Positions 17,418-18,000 of a DNA stretch of 18,000 bases are shown here, piece after piece (position 1 is the stretch's first letter; every line of letters begins with the position of its first letter). Made by a program: the position numbers and the translations under genes. The notes below the pieces were generated by a model. That model was given only the letters and a program-made list of their open reading frames with translations. It was not told the DNA's origin and made no database searches. Source of the DNA: Fragilaria crotonensis (taxonomy: Eukaryota > Bacillariophyta > Fragilariophyceae > Fragilariales > Fragilariaceae); assembly GCA_022925895.1 (NCBI GenBank), contig JAKSYS010000849.1, positions 1 through 18,000 on the forward strand. Direction: 5' to 3'.

Positions 17418-18000
17418 AAAGTCGAACTCATTCGGACCTACGATTTGATTCACTCCGTAGCAATGCATGTTGCAGGGAAGTGGCATGCGAGGGTTCGTAG
17501 TCGGATCCCGATAAGGCAATGCCTCTTTTTCTGTGCCTGCGATATGTGGACTGTTTCGGTCCGCACCAGAACGCTCATGAACTAAGTTAACTCCGTAGCG
17601 ATGGTGCCAGTAACATTCATATGCGTCATGTACATTTCAAGTCCTCTATCCATATTTGTTTGTTTTGGTTGGCGCAGCAAGTCTGTCGTGAGCTTCACCA
17701 CGTCCACCTTTTGTAGCGGTCGCGAACGAAGTCTGGTCGTGTAAAAGCCTCTGCTTTGAATGAAATGTCGCTGTCCTGTGCAATTACTATGTTGATGAGA
17801 GTCAACATTCCAAGATGCTCGACTCTCCTCTGCAAGTATTGCGTTGATTAGAGTCAAGAGTCAACATTCCAAGATTCTCGACTCTCCTTTCTTCTTCGAG
17901 GAGGACGGACGGAAGGACGTTGCAAGGGCAGCATAGCTGGTTGTATCATGAGCATATCGCATATCATCATGATGATGATTCTCGTACATATGGATTTATT
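17418..18000. other. 3' flank of the CHD gene
   Basis: I see no convincing gene after the TAG at 17415-17417. The stretch contains the 31-bp direct repeat pair at 17799-17888 and a 14-bp perfect palindrome, ATCATCATGATGAT, at 17963-17976. A minus-strand ORF of 91 codons (17582-17857) lies across the repeats and looks like chance. Confidence 0.5.
17799..17888 (+). repeat. Two 31-bp direct repeats
   Basis: Positions 17799-17829 and 17858-17888 differ at one base by eye. Both begin GAGTCAACATTCCAAGAT and end CTCGACTCTCCT, and each unit also has GAGTC...GACTC inverted ends. A shorter word, GTTGAT[GT]AGAGTCAA, is repeated at 17791 and 17843, so the duplicated block is larger than the 31-bp core and the copies overlap in register. 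Confidence 0.75.

Noticed and set aside
17490-17515. tRNA-like GGGTTCG...GGATCCCG stretch
   Set aside because: The stem and loop lengths do not fit a T-arm, and no acceptor, D or anticodon arm can be built around it.

Overview
The window looks like nuclear DNA of a photosynthetic stramenopile, most likely a diatom. Three things support this. One gene starts with a signal peptide whose predicted cleavage site is followed by Phe (SDA|FTPSS), the motif that sends proteins into the complex plastid of diatoms and relatives. The introns are short (71-134 nt) with GT-AG ends. Start codons sit in an (A)ACAATG context at three of the five main genes. I cannot name the species.

Layout. (1) 326-2621, minus strand: a multi-exon TFIIB-family gene whose zinc ribbon is split by an intron and lies inside the protein, not at its N-terminus. 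(2) 2622-5488: a 2.9-kb spacer rich in GTAC/CTAC palindromes. It holds the decayed remains of an IQ-motif/coiled-coil (myosin-like) gene near 4225-4920. (3) 5489-7813, plus: a plastid-targeted protein with two near-identical ApaG (DUF525) domains. (4) 8242-9267, plus: a zinc-independent medium-chain dehydrogenase/reductase of the quinone oxidoreductase type, preceded by a 7-bp tandem repeat. (5) 9390-9749, minus: a small one-module glyoxalase-like (VOC) protein, convergent with gene 4. (6) 9750-10652: a spacer with one doubtful small ORF. (7) 10653-17417, plus: a very large chromodomain helicase of the CHD6-9/Kismet type, about 2,200 residues, in at least three exons. Its second chromodomain carries an apparent one-base frameshift near 12075-12098. 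(8) 17418-18000: a 3' flank with a pair of 31-bp direct repeats.

The genes do not form a pathway or operon. Two are nuclear transcription/chromatin proteins, one is a plastid protein and two are small-molecule enzymes, an ordinary mixture for a compact protist genome. I found no mobile element with recognisable protein domains, no CRISPR array, no rRNA and no tRNA. The most interesting items are the CHD reading-frame break, the unusual TFIIB-like protein, the tandem ApaG protein and the decayed IQ/coiled-coil gene.
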